DNA from: Brachionus koreanus
Taxonomy: Eukaryota > Rotifera > Eurotatoria > Ploima > Brachionidae
Direction: 5' to 3'
Assembly (NCBI GenBank): GCA_016987375.1
Contig: PJRA01000343.1
Location: forward strand, 554,443-618,442
DNA length: 64,000 nt
Under the pieces are notes generated by a model. It did not search any database, was not told the origin of the DNA, and worked only from the letters and a program-made list of their open reading frames with translations. Within the stretch, counting starts at the first letter, position 1; each line of letters begins with the position of its first letter. Below, in pieces: positions 31,847-43,877 of the stretch. A program made the translations under genes and the position numbers.

Positions 31847-34384
31847 TCAGACAAATTTGAACATTTTAACAAAGTTCTGTACCAGATCAACACAAACTAC
31901 TTGGCCACTACTATTAGTGCATATTGAGGTAACTCTTTTAAGATGTTTCTCGCTTTGACTACTCTCAATCGAATACTGATAGCACTTTTTGTCCAAATCA
32001 AATACTTCAATTACTGTTTTTTGTTTGTCAGACTTAGCTGCCAGCAACTTATTAGTATGCTTGTCTTGCCACAAAGCTGTATAATTACCACATGATTTCG
32101 AGCTTGAAACACTACTGGTGCCACTATTGGTAGTGAATGTAGTCAATGTCGAATTCGAACTGAGAGTCGAATTCAGCGAAGTAAGCGAACTTGACAACAT
32201 TTTCTGGTTTACTGGCGATATTAGCTTGCGACAATAAATTTCGTTCTTGTGCCATTTTATATTTTTCAAATTGTGCGACTCTAAAATGCTGCCAAGAGTA
32301 TAATTAGTCAACCAGTCAAGGTCTATTTCGTATACGCTAGAACACGAATTGGACGCGTCGGCTACAAACATTGTCATTTCACTAAAACTAGCGCAAAAAC
32401 AACTTATATTTTTTAATCCACACTCAGCCTTTATTTTAACTTCCAAAGAGTCAAACAAAATTTCACCTCTAATTGTGCAAAGATACAATTTTTTTTTATT
32501 GTCTTGTACTATGAACAATTGGCAATGGTACGTTTCCATCATATTGATGGGCTCGTCCAAATTTAAGGCGAAATTTTCCAGCCTAGAATCTTCAATACTC
32601 AATTTACTGAGTTGCTTTAGGCGCCAATTCATTGTTATCACATTTGAGTCTGAAAAAACCAATGCAGTTGAGCTTGATTGAGCAAGACCATCGTGTTTGA
32701 GATGGCCAATAAACTGACCTTGTTCGCTGAGTATTTTTATTCGATTGTTACCACTGTCTAGAATGTATATTTTGTTGTCAAGACAACGAACACTTATTGG
32801 CATATTAAAATCTCTGTCAGAGCAGCCTTTGTTGTTAAAAGAAAAAACTTGACTAGATGTGCCAGCTCCGCCAAATGTCCACAACGATTCAACATAATCT
32901 ACAATATTTAAGTAAAGTGGCGATTTATTTACAGACCTAGAAAATATGTTCATGTCTAGTCTATACTTTCCGACTATGTTTGGTATAAATTTGAAATTGT
33001 AACTTCCATTGTTTAGATCTTGTATGTTGTCCACACTAAATTGGCGAGAGAATGGGTCTGTAATTGTCACCGATACCGGATCACCGCCATCTTTTCTTTT
33101 TTGACCATAATAATCAACGGTTTCAATTTGAATTTCGATTGCTAGATTTGCCGAATAGACCGAATTGGATGATACAATGCGGTAATTACACAACGGCGGA
33201 TACGTGTTCGATATTTTAAATGTGCCAAATTTTTTCAATTGATTATCTATTTCCTCAATACAATTGTTGTGTTTGTACTCATAGTTTATGAAACAGTTCT
33301 CTCTGGGCTCACATAGAGTCCGCAAACAATCCAATTTTTCGTTTATGTTCTGAATTTGGTGTCCGAGTTGCTTTGATTCTAGATTTTTTTGATGATATTG
33401 TTTGCACTCAAGCTCTATTTTTTGTTTCTCATTTACAATTAACTTTATTTGATCATTTAAAAGATGTGTCTTGTTCTCTTTTATATGCGTTAGATCTCTG
33501 AGTAGCTCTTGTTTGCGCTTATCAATCACCAGCTTGAGATCATCGAACGACCTCTCGACCACTTGGGCCACGTTTTCCACTGTTTTGTTCAAGCTGACTA
33601 TTTCATTTTGAACGTTGGCCAACGCCAAATTAAAACTATTTATACACTGATTTGACTTGAATAGAAAAATCTCAGTCATTCGCTTAATAGCGATCGAAAA
33701 CGGAATTATTATGTGATCAGCATTGGATGCCATTTTAAAGTGGGACTCGCACAGCGAACAAAACGATTTGTCGCACGTCTCACAGAACAAAAGCTCCTCG
33801 TTTGTGTGATTGACGCATCTTGGCACAATGTCTCTGGATCGTTGATTTTTCACCAAATCCAATAGTTGATTGACAATAAAACTTGGCGGCAAACTGGCTA
33901 TGCCGCCGTTTCTAGGCAGGACAATGTTTTCACGACAAATCGGACACCGAATACAAAGATCTATGAACTGCTGATTTGAATTGCTAAGGTTGCGATTGTT
34001 GGAAGTTAGTGAAGTGCTGCTAAGACGAGAGCTGTTCACGCTGAGACGCGGACTGCCATTTTGCTCAATTGGAAGATTGCTAGACCCGTTTATTGCTGCA
34101 ACAGCGGCATCGGCCGCTGCAATCGATCTTGATATCGAATTGTTAATGAGCACAGTAGGGCTAGAGTTCAACGAATCTAGATTTATGCCAGAGCCGTTGT
34201 TTATCGGTATTGCGGTGGATGCTATCCGGTCCAGACAGCTTCTACACAGTGTATGAGAGCATGGCAATAGTTTGGGTGTGTGTTCGGAATCGTCGTACGG
34301 CAGCATGCATGTCGGACATGTTAAAAAATTGTCGGTAAAATCATCTGCGTTTATGTTTATTGTCTCTATTAAAGCCGAACTCAT
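31847..34384 (-). CDS. TRIM-NHL protein (RING, B-box, coiled coil, filamin, NHL)
   Basis: TRIM-NHL proteins are E3 ubiquitin ligases and/or RNA-binding repressors. Single exon, 845 aa. RING ligands visible: C23, C26, C42, H44, C47, C50, then C147 and C150; a 96-residue Ser/Asn/Ala-rich insert separates the last pair. One B-box follows at about 190-225 (CVNHTNEELLFCETCDKSFC). A coiled coil spans about 240-360, and a filamin-type Ig domain about 405-500 (TITDPFSRQFSV, GSYNFKFIPNIVGKYRLDM). NHL propeller sequence runs to the end; only the first repeat is canonical (ISVRCLDNKIYILDSGNNRI). The architecture matches the TRIM2/TRIM3/TRIM71 group, and I cannot decide which member. The divergent propeller blades argue for a lineage-specific member. 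Confidence 0.85.
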   Translation of the reverse strand: MSSALIETININADDFTDNFLTCPTCMLPYDDSEHTPKLLPCSHTLCRSCLDRIASTAIPINNGSGINLDSLNSSPTVLINNSISRSIAAADAAVAAINGSSNLPIEQNGSPRLSVNSSRLSSTSLTSNNRNLSNSNQQFIDLCIRCPICRENIVLPRNGGIASLPPSFIVNQLLDLVKNQRSRDIVPRCVNHTNEELLFCETCDKSFCSLCESHFKMASNADHIIIPFSIAIKRMTEIFLFKSNQCINSFNLALANVQNEIVSLNKTVENVAQVVERSFDDLKLVIDKRKQELLRDLTHIKENKTHLLNDQIKLIVNEKQKIELECKQYHQKNLESKQLGHQIQNINEKLDCLRTLCEPRENCFINYEYKHNNCIEEIDNQLKKFGTFKISNTYPPLCNYRIVSSNSVYSANLAIEIQIETVDYYGQKRKDGGDPVSVTITDPFSRQFSVDNIQDLNNGSYNFKFIPNIVGKYRLDMNIFSRSVNKSPLYLNIVDYVESLWTFGGAGTSSQVFSFNNKGCSDRDFNMPISVRCLDNKIYILDSGNNRIKILSEQGQFIGHLKHDGLAQSSSTALVFSDSNVITMNWRLKQLSKLSIEDSRLENFALNLDEPINMMETYHCQLFIVQDNKKKLYLCTIRGEILFDSLEVKIKAECGLKNISCFCASFSEMTMFVADASNSCSSVYEIDLDWLTNYTLGSILESHNLKNIKWHKNEIYCRKLISPVNQKMLSSSLTSLNSTLSSNSTLTTFTTNSGTSSVSSSKSCGNYTALWQDKHTNKLLAAKSDKQKTVIEVFDLDKKCYQYSIESSQSEKHLKRVTSICTNSSGQVVCVDLVQNFVKMFKFV

Positions 34385-36224
34385 TTCGTTAGATTTGATA
34401 AACTTTTTTTTCTTTTTTTTTTAAAACATTTTCAAATCTAAAGCACAGAAAATTTGCTTTATGAAAAAAAAAATAAAATAAACGGGATAAATTTGACCTA
34501 AAAATGTTAAATCAAAGCGTTAAAAATTAAATTAGGTTACTATCTATTGTTCTTAGTCTAGGAAGTTTTAATGAATCGAACATGATCCCTATGAAACGAG
34601 GCTAAATCGCATACAAAAAAAGCTAATGTTTACTCTAACAAGACATTTAGTAAATAGCAAATTTTAATTTTAATTTTATTCTACATGATCAGTCAGTTGT
34701 CAAGAGTTATCTTAGCCAAACAGTATGCATTGCATTTCGTTTTATATGCTATTTGAAGTTATTAATTTAACTTTATTTGTTGAATTATTTAAATTTTTCA
34801 TATTTTAATATCAAATTTAAATAAATTTGTATGAAAATGCAAATGAACAAAATCTTGTTTGAAAATATATGTTTTAATAATTTACCGTCACTTAAAACAA
34901 ATCTATCAGCTAATTTTGTCTGATTTGATATTTAAATTGCCTTTAGTTTTTACTTAAATCTAAAATTAATTTTGAATTCACACATTTTATTCAAATAAAA
35001 TTTAAACTAAATGCTCTCTAGCAAAATTGAATGCAATTTGATGATTTTCTCTCGCTTCACCTGTTAGTTCTCATCAATGTGAACTTGCTGAGTCTGTTGC
35101 AAAAAATTTCTCTTTTAGATAAAGCCAATTCTGTGTTCATTTTAAATTAGTACCATCTAGAAACAATTCAGCAAAAACAAAAAAAATTTACTTATAAATA
35201 TCCTAAAATGATTGATAAATGGTAGGTTTGCACTAAATCCGGTTTATCGAAAAGCATTTATCTTTTTATTTATTCAAATACGCAAAAAGCTTAACAATAT
35301 GCGAAAATTTTTATTGATTTCTATTTAAAAAAAAAAAAAAATTCGACTCATTAATTTCATTACAATTTGAAAATAAATCAAAATACAATAATAATATTAA
35401 TTCCTTAGATATTCATAAATTTGCTTCAACAACATTCAAACCATATTATCCACAATTATTTTCTCGTACAAGTCTTTATATCTAAAAAAATTTCAAAATC
35501 AAGAGAACAAAAATGCATAGTGTTTAGTTGTTTTATGTGAATTTGCTCATGCGTAAATATTTTTTATCTTTATGTTAAAGCGTACAAATGTTCTATTGAA
35601 CTCATCACGTCAAGCCATAATTTTTTGCTTTGTCGTCTCTATAATCAATTCATATTTTAGTATCATCCTAATAATTTAAAGCTTGAACGTGGTAGAATTT
35701 TCTAATTGTTTATTATTATCAAATAAATGTGATTTTTTAAATATTCGAATAAACCTTTAAAATGATTCTATTCTCATAACTAGTTCTGGGCATTGTTACT
35801 AACTGCCAAAATTTATTTTGACTGTTTAGATAAGAGGAAAATTATATTCTATCAAATTTTTTTTTAATAAGTTTTTAATATTTTAGGTTCTCGCCATCTA
35901 AACGGCTTAATTCAACTCTACCAACACTACCCATAACTGAAATCATACGACACTTGCTTATAGGTCACTGTTTTAAGTCTAAGTCACAAAAATTCAAGTC
36001 AAATTTGTGGCTTGTTAATACCTGCTTCATCAGGATCAAGTGAAAGGCTTTTTCTGAATCTGGCAACATTAACAGACCACATAGATCAATAGGCAAAAAT
36101 TTAAAAACATCTACTTTATTGGTATTAAATATGGATTTATTATATTAATAGAGAATAAAATAGGTAGATAGATGGACTGCAGTGTTATTGAAAACACGTT
36201 GCTAATTAATATTAGTTAAGACAG
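34385..36224. other. AT-rich intergenic DNA
   Basis: Upstream of the TRIM-NHL gene on -. No reading frame, RNA or repeat that I can support. Confidence 0.45.
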
Positions 36225-36890
36225 TTAAAACATTATTTTTAGAAATAGCGTTTTTGAATGAATTAAGGGACTTTTCGTTCTTTAATTCACATGGTAATTT
36301 GTACCAGACATTGAATATTCTATTATTGAAAAAGTTTGATCGTTCTTGATTTGATTTTACTGATTATTTGATACAACTATCTTGTTTTTTATTTCTATTA
36401 GATGCAATAGGCTTCCTATATCAGTTTATACAATCCATTTTATGTAGTTCTTTATATTTCTGGATTAAATCACCTCTAATGCCTAACCATTTTGAGGCTA
36501 GTTAAACCCATATTCCAACATCTTTCTTCATGATTTAAATATCTAGTTAATTTTGGTATTCTAGTTAACCTATGTTGAATATTTTTTAATATTTTTATAT
36601 CTTTTAATAAATATGATCACCATACAGGTAAAGTATATTCAAGGTTTGGTCTAATATAACAAGTATATAGTCTTTTACATATATCAGTTTCTCGTGTTTT
36701 AAAACTTTTCTTTAATAAACCAAGCATTTTGCATCTATTTTTTTTGTTAATACATCAAAAATTTTTGTATGATATGCATATTTTTTCACATTCACTTGAC
36801 AAGTCTTTACTTAAATCATTGATAGATGTTTTAAATAAAGTCGGTCCTAAAACAGAACCTTGTGAAAATGCTTTATTTATTACATTCCTT
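36225..36890 (-). pseudogene. CR1/L2-like reverse transcriptase fragment
   Basis: On -, starting near 36890, the broken frames encode AFSQGSVLGPTLFKTSINDL, the RT QGSVLGPLLF/INDL motif. Next come a decayed site where YADD should be, SFKTRETDICKRLYTCYIRP, NLEYTLPVW and a QHRLTRIPKL-type block. Finally, a C-terminal FFNNRIFNVWYKLP-like stretch can be read across frames near 36290. Multiple stops and frameshifts. The order of blocks is that of non-LTR RTs of the CR1/L2 group. It is a different family from the 5.6-7.4 kb copies. Confidence 0.65.
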
Positions 36891-37679
36891 TATTTGCTAA
36901 TTTAATTAAAATTATGAAAAAACTATATATTTAAATTTTGCTTTGATTTAAAAAATATTGATTTGACTTTGAAAAAAAAATAAAATTTTTAAGTCATTGA
37001 TTTGACTTGATTTAAGATTGTTGACTTATAAACAAGTCTGAATCATATCAATATTAGTTGAAACAAAAAAATTAAAAGTTAAATTTACTAAAAACGCCTA
37101 ACGTTTATATTGAATGAATAAATTTTATCCAAAAGAATAGTATCCTTAAATTGTATAGAAAGAATTTTAACAAAAAAAATTAAGGCACCTGTTAGTTTTT
37201 TTTTATTTAGTTCATAAATTTCATGAGAATCGCTATATTTCATATAACTATTTTTTTATCAATATTACTAAAATTGAGGACAAAGTAATTAGATTTTATT
37301 TCAATTTTTAAAACTAATATTTAACAGCAGATTTATTAATAATAAATCGAAGAGTCTATTTAAAGGACACAAAAATTTTGTGTTAACTACATCTGCTCAA
37401 AATATCCTCTAAATGAAAACTATTTTTTAAGTTTAATATGCTGTTTTTTAATTGCAAATATAAAGCGACGCCAGCGTTATTAGCTTGAATATTATGATTT
37501 TAGAAAATAAATTGGATTCATTTAATGTGTACACAAATAGAGATCTTTTCTCGACTTAATTTTAGTTAATAATGCTTTGGGATCGAAGTATCTAACAAAA
37601 GAATTTTCTACTGCAATTTCTAATTTATAGACCAAATTTTGCTATTTCAATCTAGATTTTATTTGTCTAAGAGTTCAAA
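36891..37679. other. AT-rich DNA upstream of SUCLA2
   Basis: Contains the SUCLA2 promoter and 5' UTR by position. No TATA box stands out from the A/T background. Confidence 0.35.
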
Positions 37680-39289
37680 ATGGCAAATATTTGTAAAAAT
37701 CTTCAGTTTGGCCTGAATGCATTCAAAAAATCAAGTCTAGCATCGAAACAGGTGATTTTAAATTTAAAAAAACAAAATAATCATGCTATTCAGTCAACAT
37801 ATTAACAAATTTATCAATCAAAGCTTTTAAATTCGAGTAAACTAAACAAGAACAGCATATTGTTGAACAAATCACAAATAAGAAATTACCTTTTGCTACA
37901 CGAATATGTTTCAATGGGTCTACTCCAACAGTTTGGAATCAATATTCCCAATTTTAAAGTAGCCACATCTCCTAATGAAGTTAAAGAAATAACTGCTGGA
38001 GGAGGTTTGTGACTAAAAATCATTTAATTTCAATTTATTTATTTAGTTTTAATTTAGAATTAGGAAAAGATGTAGTAATCAAAGCTCAAATTTTGGCTGG
38101 TGGAAGAGGAAAAGGCACATTCGACAGTGGCATGAGAGGAGGTGTTAAACTAGTTTACAGTGTTGATGAAGCTGAGAGTGTTTCCAAAAATATGCTAGGT
38201 CATCGTTTATATACCAAGCAAACTGGTCGCGAAGGAAAACCATGCAGCAAAGTGATGGTCTGTGAAAGGCTATTTACCAGGCGAGAGTTTTACTTTGCAA
38301 TAACTCTTGAGCGTGCTTTTCAAGGTCCAGTTATAATTACAAGCACACAAGGAGGTGGAAATATTGAACAAATCGCAGCTGAGAATCCAGAGGCCATAAT
38401 TAAAGAACCAGTTAACCTGGATACTGGTCTTACTGAAGAACAATCGCTCAAATTAGCCACTAGACTTGGATTCACAGGAGATGCCTTATTGCAAGCTTCT
38501 GATATAATGCAAAAATTATACAAACTATTTAGAGAAAAAGATTGCATTTTACTTGAAATTAATCCATTATCAGAAACAACCGATGGACAAATTATTTGCA
38601 TGGACTGTAAAATAAATATAGATGAAAATGCAGACTTTAGGCAAAAAGACATTTTTGCTCTAAAAGACGAGACACAAGATGATTGGAGAGATGTCAAAGC
38701 GGCCAAAGCAAATCTTAACTATATAGGTCTAGATGGTGAAATTGGATGTTTGGTTAACGGAGCTGGTCTCGCTATGGCAACAATGGATATAATTAAGCTA
38801 CATGGAGGAAATGCTGCAAACTTTTTGGATGTAGGTGGTGGTGCCACAGCCGAACAAGTCAGAGAGGCATTTGAACTGATCACAGCAGATCCTCGAGTAA
38901 ATTAAAAGCATATTTTAAAATTTTTTTAAATATTGCTTTGAGCAAAGGTACAAGCTATTTTAGTTAATATATTTGGAGGAATTATGAGATGTGATACTAT
39001 AGCTGAAGGAATAATAGAAGCCGCCAAGAGCCTCAAACTAAATGTACCAATAGTTGTTCGTTTACAAGGAACGAGAGTCGATGATGCGAAAGCTTTAATT
39101 GCAAGTAGCAAGTTAAGAATTATAGCATGTGACAACTTGGATGAAGCAGCTAGAATAGTAAACAAAATAAGAAAATTAAATAAACAATTTTTTTTCAATA
39201 AATTTTTATTCTAGGTTGTTAAATTATCCGAAATTGTCGGCTTAGCCAAAGCAGCGTCTGTTGGTGTTCAATTTGAATTGCCAATTTAA
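37680..39289 (+). CDS. SUCLA2: succinate-CoA ligase (ADP-forming) beta subunit, mitochondrial
   Basis: Catalyses succinyl-CoA + ADP + Pi to succinate + ATP with the SUCLG1 alpha subunit in the mitochondrial matrix (TCA cycle). Exons 37680-37751, 37851-38004, 38058-38896, 38948-39157 and 39215-39289 join in phase to about 449 aa, the normal length. The N-terminus ([18 protein letters not shown]) suits a targeting peptide. The ATP-grasp domain is visible ([42 protein letters not shown]). The C-terminus VQFELPI matches SUCLA2. [20 protein letters not shown] is near-identical to animal SUCLA2, which favours the ADP- over the GDP-forming (SUCLG2) isoform. Acceptor choice at 38057 is fixed by frame; the nearer AG at 38046 would give a stop. 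Confidence 0.92.
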
Positions 39290-39666
39290 TTTAAATTTTT
39301 AGCTTAAAAAAAAATTCGAACTCTATATTAATATTTTATAATTTTATTTTTAAAAACATAATAAAAAAATTACAATTCAGTTTTTTAAACAAGGAAAAAA
39401 TTTCCTTTTAAAGAAAAACTAAATTTTTATCAATTAAAAAAAAATACACTTTTGATTAATTAGAAATAAATTCCCAGTCTATTAGTTTAATAAATGATAA
39501 TAAAAAATCTGCTTATAGGGACGGCTGAAATTTAAGAAAAAAAAATTTGAGTCTTTTTAGTTTTTATTTAGCAAAATATTTATAAACTGTTTGCTATGAT
39601 CTTAGAGTTTCTTCTTTTTTTTTATAATTTTACTCGAACAATTCTAAGCATGGTTGATTTTGGAGT
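39290..39666. other. 3' intergenic region between convergent SUCLA2 and COX5B
   Basis: 377 bp with A/T runs; both genes end into it. Candidate AATAAA-like hexamers occur on both strands. Confidence 0.4.
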
Positions 39667-40220
39667 TTAGTGATGGGCATGTTTCTCCAAATGTAAACCA
39701 TAATCGCTCAAATCTGGTAGTTCTCTTTCAACACATTTGAACCAGTGACCACATTCGCATCGTTTAGTTTCTCCTTTAGAAATCCACATAAAATTAATGT
39801 GATGAGTGTCAGCTTCACAAATACAGCCAACGACTCTTTGATCGGCCAAAGTTTGTACAACGTTGGGCTCTTCTTTGCTGCTGACGGCTTTTCTCTTTAA
39901 AGGTTCCATATCGTATGGATCATCATAGCCTTTGCTTTTCATAGCAATTTCAAATCTCTCGGCACCGTACAAAATATCCCATGGATTGGCCATGTCTAAA
40001 TTCAATTAAATTTTTTAAAAATCAAAAAAAAAATTTAGAAATAGCTTTTACATGTTTCTTTTGGATCAGCATTTGGGTCAACGGGTTCCTTTTGAATAGG
40101 ACTATCCATTTTGCCAGCAGATGGCTTATCGGTTGAGTTGAATCGAACGCCAACCATGGCCATGTTGGCTTGTCTAAACATGCCTAAGCATCTATTGATT
40201 GGTTTGATCAAACTTGCCAT
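39667..40220 (-). CDS. COX5B: cytochrome c oxidase subunit 5B, mitochondrial
   Basis: Nuclear-encoded, zinc-binding peripheral subunit of respiratory complex IV on the matrix side. Two exons, 40220-40052 and 39995-39667, with a 56-nt GT/AG intron, in phase (KET|YMANPWD) to 165 aa. The N-terminus is basic and Ser/Arg-containing with FNSTDKPSAGKM, a matrix-targeting sequence. The zinc site is visible as VGCICEADTHHINFMW and RCECGHWFKCVE, the four-Cys pattern of COX5B. Divergent from TSFM, 612 bp between start codons. Confidence 0.92.
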
Positions 40221-40832
40221 TTCTAAATTTGCTTCTAGATTAAAAAAATTAAATTAATTGATCATAAATAAACTATGCTGGTGAAAAATTCAAGTTTCAA
40301 TATTAGCGTTACCGATATACGATGCTTTGAATTTAGCAAAGAACGCATACTTTTTGCAAAATTGTGTTAAAATATGATGTATGCATTTTTTATATATATT
40401 AGCGTTCAAAACCCAAAGATTTTGTTAAGTATTTTTTTTTAATATTTCTCATCACAAACTAAACTGAACAGCCCTAACTTAACTTTTTAAATATAAAACA
40501 GCACCTTGGATTTTGATTAATTTTTTAAATTATAAGTTTGAAAATTATAGTGCTACCTGAAGTCTAGAACGGAAGCAATAGCAGACGTAAAAAAATATAA
40601 CTTTAAATCCTTAAAGACAATTTTTTGGTCTGTACCCAATAAGCGAAAAAAAAGCCATTAATTGACAACTTTAGCTGCCCATATTGGCTAAGATTGATAA
40701 TTTAATGCATTTATTGTTTTTTTTTAACGATTTTTTTTTTTAATTTAAAATAAAGTAATTTTTCAAAAAAATGTAACATTTCATCTAAAATTATTTGATT
40801 TTATTTTTAGAAATTTTGAATAAAAAATAAAA
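40221..40832. promoter_or_regulatory. shared promoter region of COX5B and TSFM
   Basis: 612 bp between the two start codons of divergently transcribed genes for mitochondrial proteins. A bidirectional promoter is likely. No individual factor site can be named with confidence. Confidence 0.4.
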
Positions 40833-41884
40833 ATGTTTTTTAAATTGGTGAACCAATTTAAACCCACATTAGTTCGCACAATTTCCGAATCTAAATGGCT
40901 TCTACAAGAAGCAAAGAGCTCGAATTTATTCAAGCTAAGAAAATCAACTGGTTATGCTTTAAGTAAATGCAAAGAAGCGTTGGAAAAAAACGATGGAAAC
41001 ATCGAAGCTGCTTCAAAATGGCTGGACGAACAAGCTCAGAAAGAAGGTTGGAGCAAAGCGGAAAAGCTAAAAAATAGACAGACCAAGCAAGGAACATTGG
41101 TTTTGTATTCGGATAAAGAAAAAAATCAGGCTACTATTGTTGAACTAAATTGTGAAACTGACTTTGTGGCAAGAAATGAAAAATTTTTAGATTTATCATC
41201 CCATTTGGCCAAGTCTATTTTATTGAATGCTCAAGTCAACGGATCTAAAGTAGATTTATTTTACACTTATCAAATTTAAATTGTCACCAATAACTTATAT
41301 AATTTAAGATTTAAATTTGGTTATATGAAGTTTTAATTTTTTTTTTTTATTAATAAATTTTTCAGAAAATGATCGATAAAGAAGAATTGAACAAGATTAA
41401 GTATTTGGACCAAAGTAGAACATTAGGAGATCAAATTGCCTTGGCAATAGGAAATGTGGGAGAAAATATGTCTATTAGACGCGCAGTTATATTTAATCTA
41501 AAAGAAAATGAATACTTGGGATGGTACATGCATGGCTCCATATCTGGTCCAATGAATAATTGCCATTTTGGAAAATATGGCGCTTTAGTCAATTTTAGTC
41601 TAACTCAGAGAAATGAAAATTATAAACCTTTTGATATTGGTCGTCAAATAGCTCAGCATATAGTTGGCATGAAGCCACAAACTCTCGGTGAAATGCCTGC
41701 AAACGAGATAAATTCAGATGAACCGGTCAAAATTGACGAAAATGAAACAAGGTTGTTTTATCAGGAATTTTTGATGAAACCAAATTGTAGAGTATTGGAT
41801 TTTTTGAATGAAAACCATACAAAAGTTAACGATTATGCACGGTTAGAATGCGGAGAAGTTTTAGAAAACGATGAAAATAAATAA
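40833..41884 (+). CDS. TSFM: elongation factor Ts, mitochondrial
   Basis: Guanine-nucleotide exchange factor for mitochondrial EF-Tu. Exons 40833-41249 and 41366-41884, phase 0 junction (VNGSK|KMIDK), about 311 aa, normal for animal TSFM. The N-terminus is a short basic targeting peptide (MFFKLVNQFKPTLVRTIS). The UBA-like domain reads LRKSTGYALSKCKEALEKN. The EF-Ts signatures are KNQATIVELNCETDFVARN in exon 1 and GENMSIRRAV, then the second subdomain with IGRQIAQHIVGMKP in exon 2. The C-terminal EF-Tu-binding part is present and somewhat extended. Mitochondrial, not cytosolic eEF1B. Confidence 0.92.
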
Positions 41885-43877
41885 AAATTTTTAAGATTGC
41901 TTAAAAAAATAAAAAAAGTTTATTTATTTTAATATTTTAAATTCAAAATTTGCTTCTTGCTTTATGTAAATATAAAGAAGAATTTAGTTCTATTTTTAAC
42001 TGAAAAAGTAAAGCTTTTCATCAGAAAAATAGCCCTAAACACTTTTGAACTGTTCAAAATGATCAAATCTTAGTTAATTAATAAATTGAATGATTTCACT
42101 TCCAAGCAAGTTTTGGTATTCTTGAACTTCTCTTGAATTGTCCAAAATAATACCAATCATGATTAAGATCACCTCGAGTCATGTCTTACTGTACAGTTTT
42201 TCATTGGAATAATTCTAAGATAAAAAATCAGCAATATTTTTCTAGAGCTGATGAATGAAAAATATCGACTATCAAATGTCGTCATGGAGCCTCTTTTTTT
42301 GACCTATTCAAATGTTATTTTTATCAACAGAATCCAAAAATGTGAAAACTTCTTTTGTTTTACACAATAAAATTAACAATTCAGTTGAATTTTCAGGAAG
42401 GCTTGAAAGAGGCTTAAAGTCGTTTGAAACTGCATTTAAAATACAAATTATTTTTAATATACATAAAAGTTGGCCAAGTTGGTTGTTTGATCCGATTTCA
42501 CCATTTACTTTAAATAATGATTTTTATATTTTAGTTTGTGTCAAATTTCAATCATTTCAGTCTTTAAGCGTATATTTGGTTATTTGTGTTCCAATTTTAG
42601 GCCGATGAGGGTTGAAAAAAAAGGGTTATTTCTTAGATTGCAACAATTGGAGAGGAATAACATTAAGTTCCCAAAATATCAACGTAATTGTGAGAATCAA
42701 GCCTTCAGTCAGACAAAGAAAAATTTCATAGACTACAATTAATCGTCTAATTAGACAACCCAAATTTAATGATTCTAAATAACTTAGATTCATTTTCATT
42801 ACAAAATTACAAAATCACTAAATAATAATTAGAAGAAATTTGATTTTAAGATTTATTTAATCAACAAAGAAATATCTATTAACTGTTTTTAATAAAAAAA
42901 AATAAATTTTTTTCTACAAATATACAATTTTTTATTTTTTTTTCAATTTCTTAGATTTTTTCTTTGAATCTTGAATTATTTGATTGATGCGTCCTTTAGC
43001 CAAACAAAAATCAAAAATTTGAATCTTTTTCCTTGACTAGCTCTTAAAAAATGACTTAAGTATTAGTATTAGCTATTAAAAACTAATACAGCACCAAATT
43101 CCAATGGAAGCCTCTCCTTGAATTTTTATCTAAATAATACAATCTTAATTATACTTTTCTGCGACATGCTTCTTATTAGAATTTCATTTTTTACTAAACT
43201 CAGATTCTTTTTTTTCGAGACTGAACATTATTATTAGTCTCCATTTAGTCTTGTTACATGATTGCACTTTGATGCAAAAACTTTTTCCAAATTTTTTTTT
43301 AGATTTTGGTCAAGTTTTTTTAATTAAATATTGCCTTATACTTTTCTATCATTTAACAGTACGCTAGAATTTTTAATGATCATCTTTCTCAGTTGCAACA
43401 ATATGCCTTACAGCTTTGGGACAATCGTCTATGAATTTGTCTGATTTTTTCGATCAATAATAGTTTAATGCATGATTTGAACCTTATAAAATAATTAACT
43501 ATTTTGGATTATGATTTTTCATAAACAGTTTTTATTTAGTATTCTTTAAAAATAAAACAATGTTTAGAAGTTTAAATGAGCATTTGGTATATATCAAACT
43601 CTAAAAAATTATTGAATAAATTAAATCAAATAATTGAAACAGAAAAATATGTATATATTTTTTTTATTTTATAAATTAAATTATTAAACAAATCGTAAAT
43701 AGATTGAATTGGTCTGAAACAGGAACAAGCATTAATTTATCAATTATTAAAATATACTTGAAAAAATAAAGTTTAATTTAATAGAAAAAAAAAAAATATA
43801 TATATATATATTCAAGCAATTTTAGGCAAGAGTGCTTGAAAAAATTTTTATATTTACAAAAAAAATTTAGAAAAAAA
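41885..43877. other. AT-rich intergenic region
   Basis: 3' flanks of TSFM (+) and the KIF23-like gene (-). A 98-codon frame on + (42312-42608) has no recognisable domain and sits in sequence with weak likeness to repeat R (GAAAGAGGCTTAAAGTCGTT near 42406). I do not call it a gene. An (AT)n run lies at about 43797-43811. Confidence 0.4.

Noticed and set aside
42312..42608. 98-codon + frame downstream of TSFM
   Set aside because: No recognisable family; in sequence with weak likeness to a dispersed repeat.
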